Below, in pieces: positions 31,642 through 38,563 of a stretch of DNA of 41,211 nucleotides (positions within the stretch are counted from its first letter, which is position 1; each line of letters opens with the position of its first letter). This stretch comes from Lachnospiraceae bacterium. Its GTDB lineage: Bacteria; Bacillota; Clostridia; Lachnospirales; Lachnospiraceae. The stretch lies in contig JAJQBK010000021.1 of NCBI GenBank assembly GCA_021203305.1, positions 1 to 41,211 on the forward strand, read 5' to 3'. The position numbers and the translations under genes are program-made. Under the pieces are notes generated by a model that ran no database searches, was not told where the DNA came from, and saw only the letters and a program-made list of their open reading frames with translations.

Positions 31642-31900
31642 TTATTGTTCAAGGCTGTTCGGATTCAACAGGAAATCATAAACGCTCATTACCAGGACGC
31701 CATCATCGTTATAATAAGGAGCCGGCGTTTCTTTGGTGATAATAATCTTCTTGAAAGCGTCATCTGTCAGCATAAGAGAACGCTGTTCCTGTTCCATCTT
31801 TGCCTGATCCGGTATCGCATACGCCGATTGAATATAGAAACGTCTGGAGCCTTTATACGGAACCTCCTGCTGGGCATTTTTGCGGATTTGCGCATTTTTT
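31642..31900 (-). pseudogene. C-terminal fragment of a DUF4143-type ATPase
   Basis: On the minus strand, 31900 to 31642 encodes about 85 residues, including RRFYIQSAYAIPDQAKMEQE and a terminal SVYDFLLNPNSLEQ. This is the end of the AAA_14/DUF4143 ATPase family, which has a restriction-endonuclease-like C-terminus. The rest of the gene is absent; its upstream side runs into AATTAACATGGTATG, part of a repeat also seen upstream of and fused to Rpn gene copies. The surrounding 31,577-32,067 stretch holds only this remnant and a terminator. Confidence 0.7.
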
Positions 31901-31972
31901 GTTCAATTAACATGGTATGGCGAAAACAGCGAACCAAATTACAATTCCCGACAGGGAATAACCTGAGTGTCT

Positions 31973-32026
31973 ATTAAAAGGCCCTGACGCGGAGTCAGAA
32001 AGACTTTCGCGTGAGGGCCTTTTAAT
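31973..32026. terminator. Bidirectional terminator, part of a dispersed repeat
   Basis: ATTAAAAGGCCC pairs with GGGCCTTTTAAT, with an inner GACGCG/CGCGTG pairing. A partial copy (TATTAAAAGGCTCTGACG) recurs at 33,417 without its right arm. It serves the Fic gene on the minus strand. Confidence 0.8.
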
Positions 32027-32067
32027 AAGCACTTCAGGAAGGGTGTTTAGATGAAATGGAATATCGG

Positions 32068-33222
32068 TCACATATCCTCACGAAGAATCTTCAGGTATTG
32101 CTCGTAAGAATACACTTTTGCTTTCGTACCTTTTGTGTTCTCCAGAAGAATACCCAGACGGCAAAAGTCTGACACATATCTGGCGACAGTATTGTATGCC
32201 ATGTTAAGTGCGACAGCAGTTTTCTGAATTTCTATGATGGGATTTTGCTCAAGATAGGAAAATAATTGCATGGCGTTTTTCCTGGAGCGGGTTCCAAAGG
32301 AATCAGTAACAAGCTGTCGGTTACTGTCATGAAGCGCAGACAGTTGATCGACTGTTCGAATGGCATCTTCGGCAGAGGCAGCAACTGCACGGAGGAAAAA
32401 CCTGACCCACTGCTCATAGTTCCCTGTTCGTCGGACTTCAGACATGCGATCATAGTATTCAACGCGATTTTGCCTGAGGTACCAGGAGAGATACAGTGCG
32501 GGTGAGGAAAGTACATGCTTTTCCATCAGGTAGAGGGTGATAATTAACCGCCCGATTCGGCCGTTTCCATCCAGGAACGGGTGGATTGTCTCGAACTGGT
32601 AATGGATCAATGCAATACGAATCAGATGATCTATGGAGTCATCCGCGTTGATGAATTTTTCCAGGTCAGACATGGCTTCCACCATATCCTGTGGGTTTGG
32701 CGGGATATAGCGGGCATTTCTCAAGGTGCTTCCCTGGCCGCCGATCCAGTTTTGGGAGCAGCGAAACTCACCGGGATTTTTCTCCTGACCACGAACATTC
32801 TCCATCAGGACAGCATGTGTTTCGCGGATCAGCCGATTACACAGCGGAAGAGACTGAAGACGATTTACGGCAAAATCAACAGCTCGAATGTAATTGACAA
32901 CATCAGCTACATCACGATTCGTATTCTCTTCCAACAATGGGTCGAGAATATCATCTAAGGTAGCCTGTGTGCCCTCAATCTGCGATGAGAGCAGAGCTTC
33001 TTTCCGAACATACATAGACACAAAGAGCTGCATATTGGGGATGCGCTTTGTGAGACCATCCAGAAGTGTGAGCTGGCTGTGAGCAGAAATTAAAAGCTCT
33101 GTCATTTCTTCATCGATGTTTATCGGAGGGACTGGAGGAAGAGCGGAAGGGAGAAATGACTGGTAAGCCATATCTCCGGACAGGTTTGTAACAAGTTTTC
33201 CGGCGCGGATTTTATGATCCAT
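32068..33222 (-). CDS. Fic family protein with winged-helix C-terminus
   Basis: A 384-residue Fic enzyme; Fic domains modify target hydroxyls, usually by AMPylation. The active-site loop HPFLDGNGRIGR is intact at 214-225 with His214 as base. An inhibitory helix SSQIEGT lies at 79-85 (class II, N-terminal, Glu83), so the activity is self-restrained. The C-terminal 70 residues (IEIQKTAVALNMAYNTVARYVSDF) form a winged helix likely to bind DNA. It is a solitary gene with its own terminator; the upstream region has repeated TTGAAAT/ATTTCAA motifs. Confidence 0.93.
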   Translation of the reverse strand: MDHKIRAGKLVTNLSGDMAYQSFLPSALPPVPPINIDEEMTELLISAHSQLTLLDGLTKRIPNMQLFVSMYVRKEALLSSQIEGTQATLDDILDPLLEENTNRDVADVVNYIRAVDFAVNRLQSLPLCNRLIRETHAVLMENVRGQEKNPGEFRCSQNWIGGQGSTLRNARYIPPNPQDMVEAMSDLEKFINADDSIDHLIRIALIHYQFETIHPFLDGNGRIGRLIITLYLMEKHVLSSPALYLSWYLRQNRVEYYDRMSEVRRTGNYEQWVRFFLRAVAASAEDAIRTVDQLSALHDSNRQLVTDSFGTRSRKNAMQLFSYLEQNPIIEIQKTAVALNMAYNTVARYVSDFCRLGILLENTKGTKAKVYSYEQYLKILREDM

Positions 33223-33241
33223 TGAGGTACCAACCTTTCTG

Positions 33242-33385
33242 TGAATTTGAAATTACTGATTCGATTTTAACTGAGCCATTTCAGAAAGTCAAGAGAATTT
33301 GAAATATAGAGTGACGACGATTTCAAGTTAAAGCAAAAATCAGAAACAGCGGGGACAAAACAGGACAGTAGATTTCAATTTAGAG
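33242..33385. promoter_or_regulatory. Cluster of TTGAAAT/ATTTCAA motifs upstream of fic
   Basis: GAATTTGAAAT occurs at 33242-33252 and 33295-33305, and the inverted core ATTTCAA at about 33318 and 33373. These flank the expected fic promoter region. They could be operators for the winged helix of the Fic protein. No clear -10/-35 pair was assigned. Confidence 0.4.
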
Positions 33386-33501
33386 CTAAGTTGAATTCTG
33401 TACACCTGAGTTGTTTATTAAAAGGCTCTGACGAGCAGTCGGGATTTCTAAACGAGGTAAAAATTGTACCTGTTCCTTCATAAAAACAGATCAGAAAAGA
33501 G

Positions 33502-33540
33502 GTCCCATCAGATGCCTGAATATACAGCATCTGGTGGGAC
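33502..33540 (-). terminator. Terminator at the 3' end of a truncated Rpn copy
   Basis: GTCCCATCAGATG pairs with CATCTGGTGGGAC (one G-T pair); on the minus strand it is followed by CTCTTTTCTGATC. The same structure with base changes ends the full-length Rpn gene at 39571-39609. The shared sequence begins with CTTCATAAAAACAG on the left in both places. Confidence 0.75.
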
Positions 33541-33552
33541 TTTTAAGCTGCC

Positions 33553-33786
33553 TCAGGCATGAAACCTGGAAGCGTCAGGGCTGGTCTGACATTCCGGCAG
33601 ATACTTTCTGCTTTTCGCCCCAATAATGGAGAAGTTGCCGTCTGTGACCCGCTTATCCTCCTCACTGTCCTGCTGGTTGAGATAGTGCTCGTTTGGAAAA
33701 AATACGACCTGTTCATCGCCGGTATAATTCTCGCCAAACACTTCATTAATCAACGGAATGACCAGCTGTCTGCAGTCATTCAGCAT
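33553..33786 (-). pseudogene. Internally deleted Rpn-family nuclease gene
   Basis: The 77-codon frame begins MLNDCRQLVIPLINEV, matching residues about 28 onward of the full-length Rpn at 39621-40640, and continues to RKYLPECQ...; after that it jumps to the last codons, SRFHA and stop, of the same gene. About 240 codons in the middle are missing. Its upstream side is joined at ATGG to a fragment of a different gene (ATPase-like). Terminator retained. Confidence 0.85.
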
Positions 33787-33902
33787 GGAAAATGAAGTGA
33801 AGCATACCTCAGCTATAATGTTGAGGAAGGAAAAACATTTATTCCAAACAGCGAAGTAAAAGAGGTGTTTGAGGAAGCAGTCAGAGGATTGCGCTGGAAA
33901 TA
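33787..33902 (+). pseudogene. Internally deleted fragment of the AAA-ATPase/PD-(D/E)XK gene
   Basis: This matches two separate parts of the copy at 35941-36576: GGAAAATGAAGTGA (from the ENEV segment) and then the last third from TACCTCAGCTATAA to the GLRW ending, with several substitutions. About 330 bases between them are missing. The reading frame is broken at the junction. Confidence 0.8.
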
Positions 33903-34087
33903 ATTGATACCCCTAAAATACAAAAAATAAGGAGCATCAATAAAGGGCATCAGCGGTAACAGTCAAACGAGAAAAATTCATACAAAGTTTCCAAATCGCA
34001 AGTTGATATGTGGGTGCCTTTGTGGTAAGCTATTAGTACGATAGGAGGAGTTTATACGCCTGTCGGATAGGGAGGAAGAGATATCCA

Positions 34088-35053
34088 ATGGGGCAGAATG
34101 ATCATGATATTGATACAAAAGAACCTGCGAAAAAGGTTAATACGCCGTATGATGATGTGTTTCGTACCCTTTTGAATGATTGCAGAATGCTTTTGCTTCC
34201 CGTGCTCAACGAGGTTTTTGGCGAAGAATACACTGGTAATGAGCAGATTTTGTATTCTAAAAACGAACACTACCTTAATAAGCAAGATGGGGAAGAAGAT
34301 GAGCGGATAACAGACGCAAGTTTTGTGGTTGTTGGAAAAGTAACGAAAAGTTATCTGTTTGAATGCCAAAGCACTTCTGACAGTAGTATGCTCGTCAGGA
34401 TATTTGAGTACGCGACACAGATTGCGTTAGATGAAGGCGCAATTATAGAGAACAAGCTTAAAGTGACGATTCCTAATTCGGCAGTTCTTTTTCTGCGGAG
34501 TACCAGAAATACACCGGATAAAATGCAGATTGAAATTGAAACGCCAGGCGGATCGGTTTCATTTGATGTGTTCGTGATGAAGGTTAAGGAATATGATCTG
34601 AATCAGATTTTTGAAAAGGATTTGCTGTTCCTGATACCGTTTTACATTTTTAATTACGGAAGCCAAAAGCAGCTAGAGGAACTTGAAGAGGATTCAGAAA
34701 AGCTGGAGGCTCTGGAAAATGAATATCAGCTAATTGTGGAACGTTTGAATGCGTTGACGGAAGAAGGTAAATTGAGCGCATACTACCGTATGACGATATT
34801 GGAAATGTCCGGCAAAGTCGTTGAGAACCTTGCGGCTCAATACGAGAAGGTTGTGAAAGGAGTGAAAGACATTATGGGTGGAACTGTACTTGATTACAAG
34901 GCAAAAGACATCTTGCGCGAGGGTGAGATGGCTGGGAAAAAGGAGATGGTCATCAATATGCACAAAGACGGTGTTAAAGAAGACCTGATCGCAAAATATG
35001 CGAATGTCAGCATAGAGTTGGTAAGGAAGTGGATTGGACTGCAACCGGTATAA
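34088..35053 (+). CDS. Rpn-family recombination-promoting nuclease / putative transposase
   Basis: A 321-residue PD-(D/E)XK nuclease. The family start TPYDDVFRTLLNDCRMLLLPVLNEVF, then a catalytic core with DASFVVVG...YLFECQS (the Asp and the E-x-Q pair) and SDSSMLVRIFEYATQIAL are intact. A coiled coil (about 215-250) and a C-terminal tail (KDGVKEDLIAKYANVSIELVRKWI) follow. Rpn proteins (PF12784-like group) increase RecA-independent recombination in E. coli. GGGAGGAAGAG precedes the ATG. It is only moderately similar to the other full-length copy at 39621 and is on the other strand, so it is a separate lineage rather than a recent duplicate. Confidence 0.9.
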   Translation: MGQNDHDIDTKEPAKKVNTPYDDVFRTLLNDCRMLLLPVLNEVFGEEYTGNEQILYSKNEHYLNKQDGEEDERITDASFVVVGKVTKSYLFECQSTSDSSMLVRIFEYATQIALDEGAIIENKLKVTIPNSAVLFLRSTRNTPDKMQIEIETPGGSVSFDVFVMKVKEYDLNQIFEKDLLFLIPFYIFNYGSQKQLEELEEDSEKLEALENEYQLIVERLNALTEEGKLSAYYRMTILEMSGKVVENLAAQYEKVVKGVKDIMGGTVLDYKAKDILREGEMAGKKEMVINMHKDGVKEDLIAKYANVSIELVRKWIGLQPV

Positions 35054-35090
35054 ATAAAAACCAAATTGTTTGAGCTTAGCCCACTGTACC

Positions 35091-35240
35091 GACACCGCCA
35101 TACGCCAGATCCATGAAAACCGTTATGACGGTGATCTGAAGGAGTATTTTGGCAATCTGCTTCTGGTGGGAATCAATTACGATAAAGACGCAAAAGGAGC
35201 AAACGCGAAGAGGCATAGCTGCGTGATTGAAAAGGCGTGA
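35091..35240 (+). pseudogene. C-terminal remnant of a PD-(D/E)XK (PDDEXK_9-type) gene
   Basis: An open stretch reads AIRQIHENRYDGDLKEYF, GNLLLVGINYDKDAK and HSCVIEKA then TGA. This is the C-terminal end of the nuclease domain usually attached to AAA-ATPase-like (DUF1703/PF09820) proteins. There is no start codon or N-terminal part. The stop and the following 40 bases match the dispersed repeat at 30995 and 36606. Confidence 0.75.
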
Positions 35241-35279
35241 TCAGTAAGGGTGAAAACAGAGTATCATTGAATGAAGCAC
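35235..35279 (+). repeat. Dispersed repeat, copy 2
   Basis: Best preserved relative of the segment at 30995-31038; here it begins at the stop codon of the PD-(D/E)XK remnant and runs into the 3' end of the ParE/RelE toxin gene on the other strand. Confidence 0.75.
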
Positions 35280-35588
35280 AGAAAACAGGAGCCAGTTACG
35301 TTTTCCATAAAGGAAACGAATAATGTGTACCGTTTTGCTTTCTTCGGAGATGACATAGAACGCGAGATAGTTTTTTACCATGATGAAACGAACTCCCCAT
35401 GACGAGAGAAGAGGATCATCAACCGGACGAAAGCGATCGGGCATCTGTGAAAGTGAATTAATGCCGGCTTCCGCAGTATCTAAGAGAGAATCTGCCGCAT
35501 CCGGGTTAAGAAGCGTAAACTCGATATAATCAGCCGCATTGATCATATCTTGTTTTGCTATTTTGGTAATGTGGATATACCAGTTCAT
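35241..35588 (-). CDS. RelE/ParE-type toxin
   Basis: A 115-residue type II toxin. IHITKIAKQDMINAADYIEFTLLNPDAADSLLDTAEAGI and MPDRFRPVDD..WGVRFIMVKNYLAFYVI..VHIIRFLYGKRNW fit the ParE/RelE superfamily, which either poisons gyrase or cuts mRNA. The last 15 residues (LLFSVLHSMILCFHPY) lie in the dispersed repeat and are not part of the family, so the original stop was probably lost when that sequence joined. It overlaps the antitoxin gene by four bases (ATGA), standard for antitoxin-first operons. Confidence 0.87.
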   Translation of the reverse strand: MNWYIHITKIAKQDMINAADYIEFTLLNPDAADSLLDTAEAGINSLSQMPDRFRPVDDPLLSSWGVRFIMVKNYLAFYVISEESKTVHIIRFLYGKRNWLLFSVLHSMILCFHPY

Positions 35589-35848
35589 CTTTTCCTTGCA
35601 GCACGTATTTCAGCCATAGCCTCAGTAAAAGGCTGCGTACGTCCGGCTGCTACATCGTCCAGCCCTTCCTGCAGCAGACCGTAAAGTTCAAGGCGGCCGG
35701 TCAGTTGCTCGTAGGTTTCGACACTCATTACTGCGAGATCACCCTGACCATTTTTCGTAATGAAAACAGGTTCATGATAGGTGTGGCAGAATGTTGAAAT
35801 GTCATTGTAGTTGTTACGTAAATCTGTGCTTGATTTGATAGTTGGCAT
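35585..35848 (-). CDS. Phd/YefM-family antitoxin
   Basis: An 87-residue antitoxin. The ATG at 35848 follows AAAGGAGGTGTTTTCT; an upstream in-frame extension is rejected. The N-terminus MPTIKSSTDLRNNYNDIS and PVFITKNGQGDLAVMSVETYEQL are the Phd/YefM DNA-binding fold, and the C-terminal 30 residues (LYGLLQEGLDDVAAGRTQPF) would wrap the toxin. It is the first gene of the pair and presumably represses the operon. Confidence 0.93.
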   Translation of the reverse strand: MPTIKSSTDLRNNYNDISTFCHTYHEPVFITKNGQGDLAVMSVETYEQLTGRLELYGLLQEGLDDVAAGRTQPFTEAMAEIRAARKR

Positions 35849-35940
35849 AGAAAACACCTCCTTTGATAGAGAAATTATATGAGAATTTCTGTAGGATGTC
35901 AAGAGGGACGTGAAACTTATATGGATGGATTTCCAGCACA

Positions 35941-36609
35941 ATGAGAAACTCATTTTACGGTAATGATGCGGGGATCTCAAGTCTTTTCAAAAATAAAGAT
36001 ACGACTTCCAGGACAATTGCCGCCGCTTATATGACGGGCATACTGCCGATTAAGAAATATGGAACGGAGTCGGCGCTGAATGATTTTCAGGAGTTTACCG
36101 CATTGGAATCCTATAATCTTGCTGAATATGTGGGATTTATGGAAAATGAAGTGAGGCATCTGTGCGACATTCACCAAGTCAGTTTTGAAGGTATGCAGGC
36201 ACTGTATGATGGATATATGTTTGAGCAAATTAACCATGTATATAATCCCTATTCGGTGATGAGCGCGATAGAAATGGAAGAATTTGATACCTATTGGAAT
36301 TTGTCAGGAACCTGTTTATCGCTGATGAATTACATTGGCATGGAATTTGACGGCTTGAAAGAGGCGATTTTAGAATTACTTGCAGGAGAACAAGTAAGAG
36401 TAAGCACAAGCACCTTTTTGAATGATTTTGTCTCGTTTCATAACAGGGATGATGTCCTGACGCTGCTGATCCATCTCGGATACCTCAGCTATAACGTTGA
36501 GGAAAGAAAAACATTTATTCCAAACAGCGAAGTAAAAGAGGCGTTTGAGGAAGCAGTCAGAGGATTGCGCTGGTAAATAAGAGCCATGCCTGGGTGATTG
36601 GGAAAGCGT
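35941..36609 (+). pseudogene. AAA-ATPase-like/PD-(D/E)XK protein, truncated at both ends
   Basis: The open frame to 36576 (211 codons) starts within the family: TSRTIAAAYMTGILPIKKYGTESALNDF, EYVGFMENEVRHLC, ALYDGYMF..VYNPYSVMSAI, STFLNDFVSFHNRDDVLTLLIHLGYLSYN. This is the middle of DUF1703/AAA-ATPase-like (PF09820) proteins; the N-terminal P-loop region of some 250 residues is missing. After GLRW and a stop, 36585-36609 reads WVIGKA and stop, the end of the C-terminal nuclease domain, so that domain is deleted internally. No ribosome binding site precedes the ATG at 35941. Confidence 0.8.
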
Positions 36610-36642
36610 GATCAGTCAGGGCGAAAGCAGAACCCAATTGAT
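36606..36642 (+). repeat. Dispersed repeat, copy 3
   Basis: GCGTGATCAGTCAGGGCGAAAG and following bases match the first 30 or so bases of copies 1 and 2; it diverges at the right end. It again includes the stop codon of a PD-(D/E)XK gene remnant. Confidence 0.65.
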
Positions 36643-36670
36643 TTTATTGATAATTTGGAGGAATGATGCT

Positions 36671-36793
36671 ATGGCCAGCAGTATGGAAGTGATGAATAAA
36701 GGAATGGACTGTTTGTTGGAGAAACTGGGAATCGTGGAGACGAAGCAGTTTATTTCCGTGATAATTCGAGAGCAGTTTGATTATACAAAATGA
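36671..36793 (+). pseudogene. Truncated small antitoxin-like protein
   Basis: GGAGG precedes an ATG at 36671 that opens 40 codons, MASSMEVMNKGMDCLLEKLG and on to EQFDYTK, then a stop. It resembles the first half of the roughly 70-residue Clostridia proteins that accompany PIN-type or similar toxins, where the sequence would continue after DYTKW. The missing C-terminus suggests decay. The identification is tentative. Confidence 0.45.
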
Positions 36794-36813
36794 AGAGAGT
36801 AAATGAATGATGA

Positions 36814-37089
36814 TCAGCTGAACAGTTCTGAATGGCTACCAAGGCGATAAAGAAGCAAAACCAGTACATTGGCGTCTTTTTTATAGACAAGCCAGTCTGG
36901 TTCCACATGACATTCCCGGTATGAAATATAGTTTCCGGTTAGGTCATGATCCCGATATTTGGGATCAAGGGGAAGGTCACTGGCGAGTTGATCAACGATT
37001 TCAAACAGCTTATCAGGATTTTTGTTTTGCTTTTTGGCGAGTTTGAGATCCTTCTTGAATTGCGTGGTGAACTTGATTTCGTATTTCAT
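36814..37089 (-). CDS. YafQ-type mRNA interferase toxin
   Basis: A 91-residue RelE-superfamily toxin. FTTQFKKDLKLAKKQNKN, LPLDPKYRDHDLTGNYISYRECHVEPDWLVYKKD and LLYRLGSHSELF match the YafQ branch, with the conserved His/Asp/His-type positions (RDH, CHVEPDW, GSHSELF). YafQ cuts mRNA on the ribosome. It overlaps its antitoxin by four bases. Confidence 0.93.
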   Translation of the reverse strand: MKYEIKFTTQFKKDLKLAKKQNKNPDKLFEIVDQLASDLPLDPKYRDHDLTGNYISYRECHVEPDWLVYKKDANVLVLLLYRLGSHSELFS

Positions 37090-37358
37090 ACTTCAAGAGC
37101 CTCCCTCAATTCCCGGATGCTGGTATATCCTTTTACGGATGGATCAGCAAGAATTGCGTCCCCTTCGCGGAAAGCAGCAAGGGTAGTTTCATTTGGAGTA
37201 TCTGCTTTGACATCAAACGGTAATCCGTTTGCGCGGAGTGACTGCCTCAGGAAAATGTTGATTGCTGTGGACATGTTCATTCCGAGACTATCGAAGAGGC
37301 TTTCGCATTTCATTTTAATCTCCTCATCAGTGCGGATATTGATATTAGCCATTGCCAT
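37086..37358 (-). CDS. RelB/DinJ-family antitoxin
   Basis: A 90-residue ribbon-helix-helix antitoxin starting behind AGGAGGTAGTATAAA. MANINIRTDEEIKMKCESLFDSLGMNMSTAINIFLRQSL is the DinJ/RelB dimerisation and DNA-binding domain; the C-terminal part binds YafQ. It is first in the operon and should autoregulate it. The pair is intact and probably functional. Confidence 0.93.
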   Translation of the reverse strand: MAMANINIRTDEEIKMKCESLFDSLGMNMSTAINIFLRQSLRANGLPFDVKADTPNETTLAAFREGDAILADPSVKGYTSIRELREALEV

Positions 37359-37429
37359 TTTATACTACCTCCTAAACTGAATTTGTGATATTGTAGCACA
37401 ATGTGCGCACAAATGCAATATAAATAATT

Positions 37430-37540
37430 CCCTTCTGCTCCACATGCCGCAGAAGGGTCTTTGCCTCATATTCCAGAACTTTCCCTCCCATAATCGACAT
37501 TACCTCTTTCTGAATGTTTGAATACTTTGCCGCGAAACTT
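37430..37540 (-). pseudogene. 3' fragment of an Rpn-family gene (deletion copy A)
   Basis: On the minus strand this encodes AAKYSNIQKEVMSIMGG and EYEAKTLLR, aligning with residues about 250-275 of the full-length Rpn at 39621-40640 (AAKYSNIKKEVRSVMGG). Upstream of the AAKYSN point the Rpn gene is replaced by the leader repeat found upstream of the intact gene, so everything between leader and residue 245 is deleted. The 3' end is missing too. Confidence 0.8.
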
Positions 37541-37588
37541 AATTTAACATGGTATGACAAAATCCACAAGATGAGTCTGCGATTTTTA
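37541..37588 (-). repeat. Rpn leader repeat, copy A
   Basis: Contains TTTAACATGGTATGACAAAA and a hairpin ending in T-run on +. Two longer copies occur at 38425-38505 and 40695-40775. In the last case it lies about 55 bases upstream of an intact Rpn start; here it is fused directly to a 3' Rpn fragment. Confidence 0.8.
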
Positions 37589-37684
37589 TGCGCCTGTCGG
37601 CGTACGTTTTTAACCGGTGCATGTCCGGAATCCGCCTGGTAGTGGGAATAGATGGCGAACAGCATTGATTGATGGAATCAAGTC

Positions 37685-37713
37685 TTGCAACCAGTGTCTC
37701 TGCATGATATAAT
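37685..37713 (+). promoter_or_regulatory. Promoter of the abiEi gene
   Basis: TTGCAA (37685-37690), 17-bp spacer, TATAAT (37708-37713). This places the transcription start near 37720, so the long frame that opens at 37685 cannot be translated from its first ATG. Confidence 0.75.
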
Positions 37714-37783
37714 GTTTGCAACAAACTCTACAAAAACTAATTCGATTTTTAAGAGTTTAAATCAAACGATGGGAGATGGGATC

Positions 37784-38377
37784 GTGCAGTCAGATATTAA
37801 GGAACTATTTGAACAATATGGCGGCGTAATGAAGACGAGTGAATTGCGAGAACACGGTTTTTATGACAGAAGAATAAAAAAATTGATAACGGATGGTCGG
37901 GTAGAGAAAATCCGGCGTGGGTATTACCAGTATACCGGAGATGAAAACTTTACAGAAGCAGCAGTGATAGCCAGACTATTTCCGGATGGCATACTCTGCA
38001 TGGAGAGTGCGCTTGATTATTATGAGTATACGGAACGTACTCCATCCGCATGGCATATCGCTGTGGACAACAGGAGTTCAAGAGAACGCTTTAGCATCGA
38101 CTACCCAATTGTTAAAGCACACTTTACAGAGCCAAAACGACTTAATCTTGGCGTGCTTGATGGATGCGTTGATGGTGTGTTAATGAAAATCTATGACCGT
38201 GAACGTACAATTTGTGATTGTATGAGAAACAGAAATAAAATGGATGCCGAGGTGTTCAACGATGCGATTCAGAACTATCTGAAAGATACAGAGCGAAATA
38301 TTGCAAACCTTGCGAATTATGCGAGGATACTGCATGTAGATAAAAAGGTCAGGGAGGTATTGGGAATATGGCTGTAA
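37784..38377 (+). CDS. AbiEi-family antitoxin (type IV toxin-antitoxin)
   Basis: A 197-residue protein if it starts at GTG 37784, which follows GGGAGATGGG; ATG 37769 is the alternative. The N-terminal winged helix (ELFEQYGGVMKTSELREHGFYDRRIKKLITDGRVEKIRRGYYQ) and the C-terminal domain (ERTICDCMRNRNKMDAEVFNDAIQNYLKD) match AbiEi, the antitoxin and autorepressor of the AbiE phage-defence pair. The toxin gene abiEii, which should overlap its end, is present only as eight codons. The antitoxin is thus an orphan. Confidence 0.9.
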   Translation: MQSDIKELFEQYGGVMKTSELREHGFYDRRIKKLITDGRVEKIRRGYYQYTGDENFTEAAVIARLFPDGILCMESALDYYEYTERTPSAWHIAVDNRSSRERFSIDYPIVKAHFTEPKRLNLGVLDGCVDGVLMKIYDRERTICDCMRNRNKMDAEVFNDAIQNYLKDTERNIANLANYARILHVDKKVREVLGIWL

Positions 38378-38391
38378 AAAACATGGCGGCT
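38368..38391 (+). pseudogene. First eight codons of abiEii, truncated
   Basis: ATG at 38368 overlaps the last 10 bases of abiEi and reads MAVKNMAA, the usual opening of AbiEii nucleotidyltransferase toxins. Directly afterwards the sequence becomes an Rpn 3' fragment (minus strand). The toxin is lost. Confidence 0.65.
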
Positions 38392-38505
38392 TTCTTAATG
38401 TTCGAATACCTTGCAGCGAGACTCAATTTAACATGGTATGACAAAATCCACAGGATGAGTCTGCGGATTTTTTGTTGAGAAAATTTTGGGGGAAACGCCT
38501 CCCGG
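38389..38505 (-). pseudogene. Rpn deletion copy B with leader repeat
   Basis: Bases 38389-38424 encode on the minus strand LAARYSNIKKA, matching the same Rpn point as copy A; bases 38425-38505 are the leader repeat (AACATGGTATGACAAAATCC, hairpin, T-run, then AACGCCTCCCGG). The gene/leader junction is at the same place as in copy A, so the two derive from one deleted ancestor. It interrupts abiEii. Confidence 0.8.
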
Positions 38506-38563
38506 AAAATCTTCATTGAGTTTTCTGCACTGATCATCCGCAGCCGTATGGATACATTATAGG

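Noticed and set aside
31621-31977. 118-codon plus-strand frame after loaP
   Set aside because: The opposite strand encodes a clear DUF4143 ATPase fragment; the plus frame is its shadow.
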